This document shows positions 31,784 through 41,062 of a DNA stretch of 64,000 bases, in pieces. Position 1 is the first letter of the stretch, and every line of letters begins with the position of its first letter. The notes below the pieces were generated by a model, which saw nothing but the letters and a program-made list of their open reading frames with translations, had not been told where the DNA came from and did not search any database. Source of the stretch: Solirubrobacterales bacterium. Lineage in GTDB: Bacteria; Actinomycetota; Thermoleophilia; Solirubrobacterales; 70-9. The position numbers and the translations under genes were made by a program. The DNA lies in NCBI GenBank assembly GCA_025450585.1, contig JANWHD010000018.1, forward strand, positions 186,001 to 250,000. Reading direction: 5' to 3'.

Positions 31784-32749
31784 TCAGGCCAGGGCGGTCC
31801 AGAGCCGGCTCTCGGCCTCGGCGACCTTCTTGGCCGCGGCGTCGACGTCGTGCCAGAGGGCGGGGTCGGCCTCGTCGCTCTCGCTGGCGGCGTGGAAGGC
31901 GCCGGCGAGGTCGGTCCAGCGGGCGGCGGCCTCGGCTGCGAGGGGCGCCTCGGGCCGGCCGGCCTCCTCCAGGAAGCGCGAGTACATGAGGCGGAAGGCG
32001 CCGCCGCCGGTGCCGCGACGCTCGATCACCTGGTAGCCGAAGCGAGCGCACCATTGCCAGTCCTCGGTTACTTCGGGCCAGCTGCCGGCCTCGTTGGCAA
32101 GGCGCTCGACCGCGCCGATGCCGGAGAACTCGCCGAACTCCGAGGCGACCATCGCCTGAGCCGCACGCTCGATCGCGGCCGGGATCGCGGCGCGCAGCTG
32201 CTCCTGGCTGACCGAGCCAGACGCCGTGAACATGTGGCCGGCGAGGGGGTAGGCGGGGTGGCTGCTGTGGCGTGCCCGGTCGAGGTCCTCCAGCCGGGTC
32301 GTCGCCTGCAGCTCCTCGAAGCCGGTGTCGGAGAGGTGGGCGAACTCCTCGTCGTAGCCGGCGAGGACCACCGCGTGGCCGGGGAAGTGGGCCGAGTTGC
32401 CGTAGTGGTCGAGGTAGTAGAGGTCCGTGAGCAGCAGCACTGGCTGGCCGGCGTCGACCTCCGCCCGCGCCGCCTCCCAGGCGCCGTCGTCGTCCTCGTC
32501 GAAGGTGCGCAGCTCCAGTGCCGCCCCGGTCAGCTCGCCGAAAGTCTCCTCCAGCCGCGCCGTGCGGCCGTTGAACCAGCGCGTCGGCGAGGCGTCCTCG
32601 AGGGCGACGTAGTAGAAGCAGGCGCCGGCTCCGAGGCCGAAGGCCATCTCCTCGCTGATCTCGGCGCCGTGGAAGCCCAGCAGGTTGCGCAGGGCGGTGG
32701 AGCCGCAGTGGTGGCCGGGCGTGTGGGTGTAACCCGGGACGGTGGGCAT
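31784..32749 (-). CDS. BtrH N-terminal domain / DUF4872-type protein
   Basis: This is a 321-residue protein. The N-terminus PGHHCGSTALRNLLGFHG is the BtrH_N motif with a Cys nucleophile. Later LTDLYYLDHYG and HFPGHAVVLAGYD give the conserved Asp and His of a papain-like fold. BtrH-type proteins act as acyltransferases transferring an acyl group from a carrier protein (known from butirosin synthesis). No biosynthetic cluster is visible here, so the role is unknown. ATG 32749 is chosen because the upstream extension has no homology-like content. Confidence 0.75.
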   Translation of the reverse strand: MPTVPGYTHTPGHHCGSTALRNLLGFHGAEISEEMAFGLGAGACFYYVALEDASPTRWFNGRTARLEETFGELTGAALELRTFDEDDDGAWEAARAEVDAGQPVLLLTDLYYLDHYGNSAHFPGHAVVLAGYDEEFAHLSDTGFEELQATTRLEDLDRARHSSHPAYPLAGHMFTASGSVSQEQLRAAIPAAIERAAQAMVASEFGEFSGIGAVERLANEAGSWPEVTEDWQWCARFGYQVIERRGTGGGAFRLMYSRFLEEAGRPEAPLAAEAAARWTDLAGAFHAASESDEADPALWHDVDAAAKKVAEAESRLWTALA

Positions 32750-32886
32750 GGACGGGATATTGACTGAGGTTGGCGGCGGGCGGGTCCTGTCGCGGGTGAT
32801 GGGGGGCACTGCGGGCGGGCCACGGTCCGTCCTCGACCCCCCATCACCCCCGCCACCCGCCCGAGACACCTATTCTGCTCCCGCCC

Positions 32887-33381
32887 ATGTCCGGACTCGA
32901 TCTACAGCTCCTACGCGCGATGCGAACTCGCGGACACAGCCCCGGCATGGAGAAGCTTGCGAAGTCTCTTGGGAAGGCCGGGAACAATGGGGCTGTCTGG
33001 TTTGGGATCGGGATTGTGTTGGCTGTCTTCGACTCTGGCAATCGCGAGGCTTGGTTGATCTGTGCGGTGCTGGCGCCTATCGCCATCGCTCTCAACTACG
33101 TGGTCAAGCTGGTCGTGAAGCGGCCGCGGCCGGTGTTGGAGGGGCTGCCGCCGCTCGGGGGGGCGCCCAGTTCTTTGAGCTTTCCGTCGGCGCACGCGAC
33201 TTCTTCGTTTGCGGTGGCTACCGCGATGGCGCGGGTCGAGCCGCTTGGCGCTCTGGCCTTCGTGTTGGCGTTCGCGCTTGCGCTCGGCCGGCCTTACCTC
33301 GGGATGCACTACCCGTCCGACGTTCTCGCCGGCGCCTTCCTCGGCGTCGCCCTGGGCCTGATCGTGCCGCTCTCCATATGA
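32887..33381 (+). CDS. PAP2-family membrane phosphatase
   Basis: This is a 164-residue protein with about five hydrophobic segments. The three phosphatase motifs are VKRPRP (KxxxxxxRP), SFPSAHATS (PSGH-like, here PSAH) and GRPYLGMHYPSDVLAG (SRxxxxxHxxxD, here starting GR). Substrates of this family are phosphatidic acid, undecaprenyl pyrophosphate or similar lipids. It precedes ychF by 16 bases. Confidence 0.88.
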   Translation: MSGLDLQLLRAMRTRGHSPGMEKLAKSLGKAGNNGAVWFGIGIVLAVFDSGNREAWLICAVLAPIAIALNYVVKLVVKRPRPVLEGLPPLGGAPSSLSFPSAHATSSFAVATAMARVEPLGALAFVLAFALALGRPYLGMHYPSDVLAGAFLGVALGLIVPLSI

Positions 33382-33397
33382 GGGGCGGTGGCGGCAG

Positions 33398-34471
33398 GTG
33401 AAGGTGGGAATAGTCGGCCTTCCCAACGCGGGCAAGTCGACGCTGTTCAACGCGCTGACCAGCGGTGGGGCGCAGACGGGGGACTACCCGTTCACGACGA
33501 TCGAGCCCAACATCGCCATCGCCGCGGTCGCCGACGAGCGGCTGGAGCGGATCGCCGAGACCGTCGGCAGCTCGAAGCTGGAACCGGCGACGATCGCCTT
33601 CCATGACATCGCCGGCCTGGTCAAGGGCGCCTCGGAGGGGGAGGGGCTCGGCAATCAGTTCCTCGCCTCGATCCGCGAGACCGATGCGATCTGCCACGTC
33701 GTCCGCTGCCATGGCGACTCCGGCGTGCCGCATCCCGACGGCCGCGTCGACCCGCTCGCCGACATCGAGACGATCGAGACCGAGCTGGTGCTCTCCGACT
33801 ACGAGCAGGCCGAGCGCCGCCTCGACCGCCTGCGCAAGGGCGCCAAGTCGGGTGACGCGGAGGCGATCGCCGAGCGCGACTGGCTCGAGCAGGTCGTCGC
33901 GGCGCTTGCCGAAGGCAAGCCTGCCCGCTCGATTCCCGTCCCCGACGCGGCCACCCACGGCCCGCGCAACCTGCAGGCCCTCACCTCCAAGCCGATCCTC
34001 TACGTTGCCAACGTCGACGAGGGCGACGCCGAGGCGCCCGGCGCCGTCGCCGCCCACGCGGCCGCCGTCGGTGCCGGGGTCGTCGCGGTCAGCGCCCGGA
34101 TCGAGGGCGAGCTGGCCGAGCTCGACCCGGCCGAAGCGGAGGAGATGCGCGAGTCCTACGGGGTCGAGGGCTCCGGCCTGGCGCGCCTCGTCCGCGCCGC
34201 CTACGACCTGCTCGAGCTGATCACCTTCTTCACCGCCGGGGAGGGCAAGGAGGCCGTCGCCCGTCCCCTCGCCCGCGGCTCGACCGCCTGGGAGGCGGCG
34301 GGCACGATCCACACCGAGATCCAGGACGCCTTCGTCAAGGCCGAGGCCGTCGGCTGGCAGGAGCTGGTTGAGTGCGGCGGCTACGCGGCGGCGCGCGACA
34401 AGGGGCTGCTCCGCGTCGAGGGACGCGACTACGTGGTCGGCGACGGCGACGTGATCACGATCAAGGTTTAG
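33398..34471 (+). CDS. ychF: redox-regulated ATPase YchF (Obg-like)
   Basis: This is a 357-residue TRAFAC GTPase-family ATPase. G1 is GLPNAGKSTLFNAL, the G2 region is DYPFTTIEPN, G3 is DIAGLVKGAS, and the altered G4 NVDE explains the ATP preference. The C-terminal TGS domain ends with GRDYVVGDGDVITIKV. It binds ribosomes and affects stress responses. The GTG start at 33398 follows GGCAG. Confidence 0.97.
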   Translation: MKVGIVGLPNAGKSTLFNALTSGGAQTGDYPFTTIEPNIAIAAVADERLERIAETVGSSKLEPATIAFHDIAGLVKGASEGEGLGNQFLASIRETDAICHVVRCHGDSGVPHPDGRVDPLADIETIETELVLSDYEQAERRLDRLRKGAKSGDAEAIAERDWLEQVVAALAEGKPARSIPVPDAATHGPRNLQALTSKPILYVANVDEGDAEAPGAVAAHAAAVGAGVVAVSARIEGELAELDPAEAEEMRESYGVEGSGLARLVRAAYDLLELITFFTAGEGKEAVARPLARGSTAWEAAGTIHTEIQDAFVKAEAVGWQELVECGGYAAARDKGLLRVEGRDYVVGDGDVITIKV

Positions 34472-34512
34472 CGCCCCGACCCGGTTCACATTCTCGCTCT
34501 AGTGTTCCCGGC

Positions 34513-35502
34513 ATGGACCAGGGAGGGCGTTTCCCCAAGGTGGCCGCGAAAGCGGGTCACTACGAGAGCTTCTACATCAAGGCCTGCCGGCCAGGCGGCG
34601 GTCAGGGGATCTGGATCCGGCACACGGTCCACAAGCATCCGGGCGAGGAGCCCAATGCCTCGATCTGGTTCGTCTTATTCGACCGCGAGGCAGACGGGCC
34701 ACGAGCGACGAAGGTGACCGTCCCGGCGGCGGACCTCTCGGCGCCGGTCGGCTCCTGGATCCGCATCGGCAAGGCCGAGATCGGGCCTGGCCGCGCCAGC
34801 GGCTTAATCGCGACCGAGGCTCTGACCGCCTCTTGGGACCTGACCTTCTCCGGCGATGCCGAGCCCTGCAAGTACCTGCCCGCCGACTGGCTCTACGAGG
34901 CGCCGCTGCCCCGCACCAAGTTCGTCGCTCCGTTCCCGATCGCCCGCTTCGGGGGCCGGCTGGAGATCGACGGGGAGGAGATCGAGCTCGGCGGCTGGCC
35001 GGGGATGATCGGCCACAACTGGGGCAGCGAGCACGCCGAGCGCTGGGTCTGGCTCGAGGGGACCGGCTTCGAGGACGACCCGGACGGCTACCTCGACGCC
35101 GGCGGCGCCCGGATCAAGCTGGGGCGCAGGACGACCCCCTGGCTGCCCTCGGGAATGCTCTCGCTGGAAGGGGAGAACCACCGCCTGGGAGGCTTCGGCA
35201 AGATCCGCGCCGCCTCGATCGAGGCCGAGCCGACCGCCTGCGAGTTCGTCCTGCCGGGCAAGGGCGTCGTCGTCCGCGGCCGCGTCTCGGCGCCGAAGAA
35301 GGACTTCGTCGGATGGGTCTACGCAGACCCCAAGGGGCCCGAGCACCACACGGTCAACTGCTCCGTGTCCGACCTCGAGCTCAACGTCGAGCGGCCCGGC
35401 AAGCCTGACCAGAAGCTGACGCTCGCCGGCGGTGCCGCCTACGAGTTCGGCATGCGAGAGACCGACCACGGAATCCCGATCCAGCCGTACCCGGACGGCT
35501 GA
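34513..35502 (+). CDS. lipocalin-like protein of the CrtC/AttH type
   Basis: This is a 329-residue beta-rich protein without signal peptide. The repeated strand pattern, IWIRHTVHKHPGEEPNASIWFVLF near the N-terminus, and WPGMIGHNWGSEHAERWVWLEG in the middle resemble the hydratase/tocopherol-cyclase-like double lipocalin fold. ATG 34513 is preceded by a weak ribosome site. It is an uncharacterised actinobacterial family. A role in lipid or terpenoid modification is a guess from the fold. Confidence 0.65.
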   Translation: MDQGGRFPKVAAKAGHYESFYIKACRPGGGQGIWIRHTVHKHPGEEPNASIWFVLFDREADGPRATKVTVPAADLSAPVGSWIRIGKAEIGPGRASGLIATEALTASWDLTFSGDAEPCKYLPADWLYEAPLPRTKFVAPFPIARFGGRLEIDGEEIELGGWPGMIGHNWGSEHAERWVWLEGTGFEDDPDGYLDAGGARIKLGRRTTPWLPSGMLSLEGENHRLGGFGKIRAASIEAEPTACEFVLPGKGVVVRGRVSAPKKDFVGWVYADPKGPEHHTVNCSVSDLELNVERPGKPDQKLTLAGGAAYEFGMRETDHGIPIQPYPDG

Positions 35503-35515
35503 GCGCCCGGCCCTC

Positions 35516-36613
35516 TCACTCGACCTTGCGGAACGTCATCCAGCGGTCGTAGGCGCCGAGGGCGGCGGCGAGCTCGTCGCCGCGGATCGTCGTCACGCTG
35601 CCGCTGCCGTAGAGCTGCGCCGAGACGATGCGGGGGGAAACGCCGCGCTTGGCAATCGCGATGCGCTGAAGCTGGCCGTCGAGGTAGGCATCCAGCCGGC
35701 GGCTGATCTCCGGCCCTGAGAACTTCAGCGTCCAGTCGTGCAGCGGGCAGTAGTAGTCGTAGGGGTCGGGGACGCCGACCAGGTAGGGGACCGCTGGACC
35801 GAAGAAGACGTTCTGGACGCTCTCGGTGTGGCCGCCCGAGCAGGCTGAGAAGTAGGTCTCGGCGATCTCGCCGCCGTAGGTCAGCACCTGTCCCTTGGTC
35901 GCCGTCGCCGCGGCGTTGGTGGAAGCGGTCTCGCTCTGCAGGCCGCCGTAGACCTGGCTGCGGGTGTCGTTGTAGAGGTCGAAGCCGTTGCCGCCGATGC
36001 CCCCGGTGAGCGCGAAGGAGCGGGCCGCCACGGCCTGGGCGCGCAGTGCTGCCTGCGGCCAGGAGGGAGGCGACTCGTTGGCGATCACGCCCTTCACGTA
36101 CTGGTCCACCGGCAGCGCGTTGATCGTGTTGAGCGAGCCGGCGTCGCTGTCGGTCGGCACTACCTCGAGCGCGCCGCGGTAGGTGGTGCCGGCGATCTCG
36201 ACCGTCCCGGCACCGGCCGCACGCAGCCGTCGCCCGCAGGCGGCCAGGGGACGGCCGGCGGCGCTGCGCAGCTTCACGCTCGTCCCGGCCCGGTACGCCT
36301 CGTAGCCGCGGTTCGGATCGAGGGCCCTGCCGCAGGCGCTGCTGGCGCCGCTGAAGCCGACGTCCTCGGGGGAGATCTCGAGCAGGACGCGGACGATCCG
36401 GGGCGCGGTCAGCTGCCTGAGGCTCGTCCCCGAGTAGTAGTGGCCGAGGATGAAGCGGTAGCCCTTGCCGTGCTTGGCGTAGCCGTAGGCCCCGTACTGG
36501 CTCATGCCGACGCCATGGCCGAAGCCGTGGCCCTCGACCACCCAGGAGACGCTCGCCGAGGCGGGCGAGGCGAGGAGCAAGAAGAGCAGGATGGTGAGGA
36601 GGCGAGTGCGCAT
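35516..36613 (-). CDS. SpoIID/LytB-domain secreted protein
   Basis: This is a 365-residue protein with a signal peptide (1-20, ASPASA). EGHGFGHGVGMSQYGAYGYA is the hallmark SpoIID motif at the N-terminus, with QAVAARSFAL in the middle and FSACSGGHTE later. Related proteins are amidase enhancers or lytic transglycosylases acting on peptidoglycan. ATG 36613 is chosen because it gives a clean signal peptide. The frame upstream to 36670 would spoil it. Confidence 0.88.
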   Translation of the reverse strand: MRTRLLTILLFLLLASPASASVSWVVEGHGFGHGVGMSQYGAYGYAKHGKGYRFILGHYYSGTSLRQLTAPRIVRVLLEISPEDVGFSGASSACGRALDPNRGYEAYRAGTSVKLRSAAGRPLAACGRRLRAAGAGTVEIAGTTYRGALEVVPTDSDAGSLNTINALPVDQYVKGVIANESPPSWPQAALRAQAVAARSFALTGGIGGNGFDLYNDTRSQVYGGLQSETASTNAAATATKGQVLTYGGEIAETYFSACSGGHTESVQNVFFGPAVPYLVGVPDPYDYYCPLHDWTLKFSGPEISRRLDAYLDGQLQRIAIAKRGVSPRIVSAQLYGSGSVTTIRGDELAAALGAYDRWMTFRKVE

Positions 36614-36669
36614 TCTCTGGGTCAACAGGTTCGCGATGGACGAGTCGCGGCCTGCACTACGCTGTTGCA

Positions 36670-38115
36670 ATGGCGACGCAGGCCGTGCGCGCAGCCGACC
36701 ACAAGCTCCTTGCCGCGGGCGAGTGGCTTGAGACCGGCGAGTGGGGAGAGGTGCGCAGCCCCTATGACGGGACGGTCGTCGGCCGGGTCGTCGAAGGCGA
36801 CGCCGCTTTGGTCGATCGTGCCGCCAGGGCCGCGCAGGAGGCCTTCGAGTCGGTCGACTTCCCCCAGCACGAGCGAGCCGCCACGCTCGACCGGGCCGCG
36901 GAGCTGGTCGGCGAACGGGTCGAGGATCTCGCGCTGACGATCGCCGCCGAGGCGGGCAAGCCGCTGAAGACGGCCCGGGTCGAGGCGGCCCGTTGCGTCG
37001 ACACCCTCACCTTCTCGGCGGCAGAGGCGCGCAAGCTGACCGGCGGGACTGTGCCGATGGAGGCCTCGCCGGCCGGCGAGGGCAAGCTCGGCGTGATGCT
37101 GCGCGTCCCCTACGGCGTCGTCGGCGCGATCAGCCCCTTCAACTTCCCCCTCAACCTGGTCGCCCACAAGCTCGGCCCGGCGATCGCGGCCGGCAACGCG
37201 ATCGTGCTGAAGCCCGCCGGGCAGACGCCGATCTCGGCGCTGAAGCTGGCCGGGATCCTGACCGAGGCCGGCCTGCCCGAGGGCTGGCTCAGCGTCATCC
37301 CTGGCCCGGGCAGGGAGGTCGGCAACGCGATCGTCGAGCACGAGCTGACCCGGGCGCTCACCTTCACCGGCTCCGCCGGGGTCGGCTGGGGCATTCGCAG
37401 CCGCGTCCCGCACAAGAAGGTCAACCTGGAGCTGGGATCGAACGCGCCCCTGATCGTTCACTCCGACGGCGACTGGGAGACCGCGGCAGACAAGACCAAG
37501 CTGCACGCCTTCTCGCACGCCGGGCAGAGCTGCATCTCGATCCAGCGCGTGCTCGTGCAGGACGAGATCGCCGACGCCTTCGTCGACCGCCTCGTCGCCA
37601 ACGCCGAGGCGCTGCGGGTCGGCGACCCGCTCGACCCCGAGACCGACGTCGGGCCGCTGATCTCGGCCGGCGACCGGGACCGGGTCAAGGAGTGGATCGA
37701 CGAGGCGGTCGCCGCCGGGGCCGAGCTGCTCACCGGCGGCGAGCTGGTCGACGATGGTCGCTGCCTCGCCCCGACGCTGCTCGGCTCGCCGCCGCGTGAG
37801 GCCAGGGTCTGGTGCGAGGAGATCTTCGGCCCGGTGGCGACGATCCACCGCTACGCCGAGTTCGACGAGGCGCTGCGGATGGCCAACGACTCCAAGTTCG
37901 GCCTCCAGGCCGGCGTCTTTACCCGCGACGTCGGCCGCGCCCTCGAAGCCGCCGGCACGCTCGAGTTCGGCGGTGTCCTGATCAACGAGGTGCCGACCTT
38001 CCGCGCCGACCAGATGCCCTACGGCGGCGTCAAGGACTCGGGCAACACCCGCGAGGGCCCCGCCTTCGCCGTCCAGGAGCTGACCGAGGAGCGTTTCGTC
38101 ACCTTGCAGGGCTGA
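36670..38115 (+). CDS. aldehyde dehydrogenase family enzyme
   Basis: This is a 481-residue ALDH. The cofactor motif is FTGSAGVGWG, the general base Glu is in VNLELGSNAP, and the Cys nucleophile is in AGQSCISIQ. It is compact, with PFNFPLNLVAHKLGPAI as in succinate-semialdehyde or lactaldehyde-type members. Substrate is unknown. It is divergent from the SpoIID gene across 56 bases. Confidence 0.92.
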   Translation: MATQAVRAADHKLLAAGEWLETGEWGEVRSPYDGTVVGRVVEGDAALVDRAARAAQEAFESVDFPQHERAATLDRAAELVGERVEDLALTIAAEAGKPLKTARVEAARCVDTLTFSAAEARKLTGGTVPMEASPAGEGKLGVMLRVPYGVVGAISPFNFPLNLVAHKLGPAIAAGNAIVLKPAGQTPISALKLAGILTEAGLPEGWLSVIPGPGREVGNAIVEHELTRALTFTGSAGVGWGIRSRVPHKKVNLELGSNAPLIVHSDGDWETAADKTKLHAFSHAGQSCISIQRVLVQDEIADAFVDRLVANAEALRVGDPLDPETDVGPLISAGDRDRVKEWIDEAVAAGAELLTGGELVDDGRCLAPTLLGSPPREARVWCEEIFGPVATIHRYAEFDEALRMANDSKFGLQAGVFTRDVGRALEAAGTLEFGGVLINEVPTFRADQMPYGGVKDSGNTREGPAFAVQELTEERFVTLQG

Positions 38116-38148
38116 ACCGGCGCAGGGCTCTCGCCGGCCACCAAAAAG

Positions 38149-39168
38149 GTGTGGTTAGAGTTCTCGGTTGTGAATCGGTACGGACTCGTATTGGGCGGCC
38201 GATTGGCGCTGATCGTCGGTGCCACGCTTCTGTTCGCCCAGCCAGCGGCGGGAGCGACTGTGGTCAACGGCGATTTCGAGACGGGCTCACTGGCGGGCTG
38301 GACGAAAGTCGGGCTCTCGGCATCCGGAGGGTCGGGCGGTTGGTTCACGTACTCGGGCCTCAATGCGCCGGTGAGCACCAAATGGGAAGACGGAAAAGAA
38401 GTACCGCGAGTCATCCCACCACCGCCACAGGGCAATTTCGCCGCGATCGCGGACCAGTCCAGTTTTTTCGGTACCCGAATCCTCTACCAGGACGTCGCCC
38501 TCGAGCCCAGCATGACCCACACCCTTTCGCTGACCACCTACTACAACTCCGCGGCCCCCATTGCGGTGCCGACGCCAGACACGCTGTCGTCGAAAGCATT
38601 CGGCAATCAGCAGTACCGGATCGACGTGATGAAGCCGAGCGCACCGATCGACTCGGTCAACCCCGCCGACATCCTCTCCACCGTGTTCCGGACCTACAAC
38701 GGTGACCTCAGTTTCTCCGCGCCACTGACCCGCACCGTCGACCTGACCCCCTTCGGCGGCCAGGTCGTCCGCCTTCGGGTAGCCGAGGTGGACACCCGCG
38801 ACTACTTGAATGCCGGTGTCGACGCCATCTCGATCCAAAGCACCTCCATCCCGCCGAGCTCCTTCAGCTTCGGCAGATTCAAGCTGAACAGGAAGAGGGG
38901 GACGGCAACCCTGAAAGTCGACGTCCCCTGGGCCGGGAAGGTGATGGCGGTCGACTTGAGGAAGATCAAGCGGATCGCCACGGTGACCGCTCGGACGGCT
39001 GCCGCGGGAACCGCCACTCTGAGGCTGCGGTCGACCTACTTGTTCCGGGAGCGACTGGAGAGCAGGGGCAGGCTTCCCTTCAAGCTGGAGGTCACCTTCA
39101 CCCCGACCGGAGGCGCCGCTACTACCCAGATCTTCTCTGGCCAGCTGAAGCTCAGACCCAGGCACTGA
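38149..39168 (+). CDS. secreted beta-rich protein (carbohydrate-binding-like N-domain)
   Basis: This is a 339-residue protein. The signal peptide ends near FAQPAAG, then VVNGDFETGSLAGWTKVG, typical of CBM4/9- or DUF642-like jelly-roll domains. The C-terminal 100 residues form a second beta domain ending in a basic tail. GTG 38149 and GTG 38170 are both possible starts. The second gives a tidier leader. It ends 12 bases before the hairpin 39181-39224. Confidence 0.7.
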   Translation: MWLEFSVVNRYGLVLGGRLALIVGATLLFAQPAAGATVVNGDFETGSLAGWTKVGLSASGGSGGWFTYSGLNAPVSTKWEDGKEVPRVIPPPPQGNFAAIADQSSFFGTRILYQDVALEPSMTHTLSLTTYYNSAAPIAVPTPDTLSSKAFGNQQYRIDVMKPSAPIDSVNPADILSTVFRTYNGDLSFSAPLTRTVDLTPFGGQVVRLRVAEVDTRDYLNAGVDAISIQSTSIPPSSFSFGRFKLNRKRGTATLKVDVPWAGKVMAVDLRKIKRIATVTARTAAAGTATLRLRSTYLFRERLESRGRLPFKLEVTFTPTGGAATTQIFSGQLKLRPRH

Positions 39169-39180
39169 CCGAAGGACGAC

Positions 39181-39224
39181 GCATCCGACTTTGACCACAC
39201 CCTGGTGCGGTCAAAGTCGGATGC
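39181..39224. terminator. bidirectional hairpin between convergent genes
   Basis: The 16-base arms GCATCCGACTTTGACC and its exact reverse complement enclose a 12-base loop. The hairpin fills the gap between the secreted-protein gene and fumC, ending one base before the fumC stop. It has the same architecture and TTTGACC/GGTCAAA inner ends as the hairpin at 59244-59293. Confidence 0.8.
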
Positions 39225-39225
39225 G

Positions 39226-40554
39226 CTACTCGTGCGGGCGGGCCATGCGGCGGTGGTCGAGCGCCTCCTCGAGAACCGAGGGCTCTACCCCCTGCTCGAG
39301 GGCGACCTCACGCAGCGATCGCCCCGACTCCGCCGCTGCCTTGACGATGTCGGCGGCACGGTCATAGCCGATGTGGGGGTTGAGCGCGGTGGCCGTGGCG
39401 AGGGTGGCCTCGGCGTGGCGCTCGGTCATCTCCTCGTTGGCCTCGAGGTCGGCGACGCACTTCTCGTTGAGGAGGCGGGAGGCGGAGGCGAGCAGCTTGA
39501 TCGAGTCGAGCAGGTTGCGGGCGATCAGCGGCACTCGCACGTTGAGCTCGAACTGGCCCTGGCTGCCGGCGACGGTGATCGCGGCGTCGTTGCCGATCAC
39601 CTGCGCCGCCACCTGGATCACCACCTCGGGGATCACCGGGTTGACCTTGCCGGGCATGATCGAGGAGCCCTTCTGCAGCTCGGGGAGGCGCAGCTCGGCG
39701 AGGCCGGCCCGCGGCCCGGAGCCCATCAGCGCCAGGTCGTTGGCGATCTTGTTGAGCGAGACGGCGTAGACCTTGAGCGCGCCGGAGAGCTCGACCAGGG
39801 AGTCGCGGTTGCCCTGCGCCTCGAAGGGATCGAGCGGGGCGGAGATCTCCAGGCCCGTCTCGGCGGCGAGCCTCTCGCGCACCTTGGCGGCGAACTCCGG
39901 GTGGGTGTTGAGGCCGGTGCCGGTGGCGGTGCCGCCGAGCGGGATCTGGCCGACCCGCCGCAGCGTCCCCTCGATCCGCTGCACGCCGAGCCGCACCTGC
40001 GCGGCGTAGCCGCCGAACTCCTGGCCGAGGGTGACCGGGACCGCGTCCATCAGGTGGGTGCGCCCCGCCTTGACCACGTCGGCGAACTGCTTGGCCTTGG
40101 CCTCCAGCGCGGCCTCGAGCCCGCCCATCGCGGGCAGAAGGTCGTGGGTCACCTCTCCCAGCGCCGCCAGGTGGACGGCGGAGGGGAAGACGTCGTTGGA
40201 GGACTGCCCCATGTTGACGTGGTCGTTGGCGTGCGCCCCGTCGCCGGCGAGGTTGGCGAGCACCTCGTTGGCGTTCATGTTGGAGGAGGTGCCCGAGCCG
40301 GTCTGGAAGACGTCGACCGGGAACTGATCGTCGTGTTCGCCCGCGGCGACGGCATCGCCCGCCGCGGCGATGCGATCCGCCAGGGCGGGGTCGAGGCCCC
40401 CGACTTCGGCGTTGACCAGCGCGGCGGCGGCCTTCAGCCGGCCCAGCCAGCGCACCACCGGCACGGGCACCCGCTCGCCCGACACCGGGAAGTTGTCCAC
40501 TGCCTTGGTGGTCTCGCCACCCCAGAGCTGCTCAGTCAATGTCGGTGCCTCCAT
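39226..40554 (-). CDS. fumC: class II fumarate hydratase
   Basis: This 442-residue enzyme catalyses reversible hydration of fumarate to malate in the TCA cycle. Signature GSSIMPGKVNPVIPE carries the catalytic Ser loop. TGSGTSSNMNANEV, QSSNDVFPSA and AGRTHLMDAVPVTLGQE give the other conserved regions. ATG 40554 (MEAPTLTEQL) gives a normal length. The longer frame reads through upstream antisense sequence. Confidence 0.95.
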   Translation of the reverse strand: MEAPTLTEQLWGGETTKAVDNFPVSGERVPVPVVRWLGRLKAAAALVNAEVGGLDPALADRIAAAGDAVAAGEHDDQFPVDVFQTGSGTSSNMNANEVLANLAGDGAHANDHVNMGQSSNDVFPSAVHLAALGEVTHDLLPAMGGLEAALEAKAKQFADVVKAGRTHLMDAVPVTLGQEFGGYAAQVRLGVQRIEGTLRRVGQIPLGGTATGTGLNTHPEFAAKVRERLAAETGLEISAPLDPFEAQGNRDSLVELSGALKVYAVSLNKIANDLALMGSGPRAGLAELRLPELQKGSSIMPGKVNPVIPEVVIQVAAQVIGNDAAITVAGSQGQFELNVRVPLIARNLLDSIKLLASASRLLNEKCVADLEANEEMTERHAEATLATATALNPHIGYDRAADIVKAAAESGRSLREVALEQGVEPSVLEEALDHRRMARPHE

Positions 40555-40579
40555 CGAAGTCGTTGTCTCCCAAGCGTAT

Positions 40580-41050
40580 TCAGCCCTGGGTGCGCCCGGC
40601 ATCGAAGCCCCGCTGGTAGGCGTCGAGGAACGTTGCCGGCAACGGTTGGTTGTCGGGGCTGTAACGGGCGGCGGCGGCGAGGCGGCGAAGCAGCTCGGCG
40701 TGGATACCCTGGGTTCCGTCGGCACCGCGCTGGGCCGCGCCGAGCAGGTAGCCGAGCTTCAGGCTGGCAAGGCCGCCGGGCTCGTCGCGCGCCTCGGCGT
40801 TGAGCTTGGTGGCGGCCTCGACCATCGAGGCTCCGACCGTCGCCAGGTCGCCGCCCGGCTGGCTCTCGACCAGACAGCTCGAGATCGGCGTGCCGCCGCG
40901 CAAGGTCACCGCACCCGGGGCGTCCTTCAGAGCCATGAGGTAGACGCCGTCGCCTTCCAGGCAGGCAACTGGCGTCGAGTCGTCCGTAGAGCCGCAGCCT
41001 GTGGCGAGGGCGGCGGCGATCAGGACGCAGAAGGGGAGAAGGCGGCGCAT
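40580..41050 (-). CDS. lipoprotein of unknown function
   Basis: This is a 156-residue protein with signal peptide and lipobox (MRRLLPFCVLIAAALATGC). The mature part is mixed alpha/beta with a Cys pair (TPVACLEG and SSCLVES) likely disulfide-linked, and helical segments near the C-terminus. No family is recognised. It lies 12 bases downstream of the membrane-receiver-nuclease gene and 25 bases upstream of fumC on the same strand. Confidence 0.7.
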   Translation of the reverse strand: MRRLLPFCVLIAAALATGCGSTDDSTPVACLEGDGVYLMALKDAPGAVTLRGGTPISSCLVESQPGGDLATVGASMVEAATKLNAEARDEPGGLASLKLGYLLGAAQRGADGTQGIHAELLRRLAAAARYSPDNQPLPATFLDAYQRGFDAGRTQG

Positions 41051-41062
41051 CGGCCGCTCATC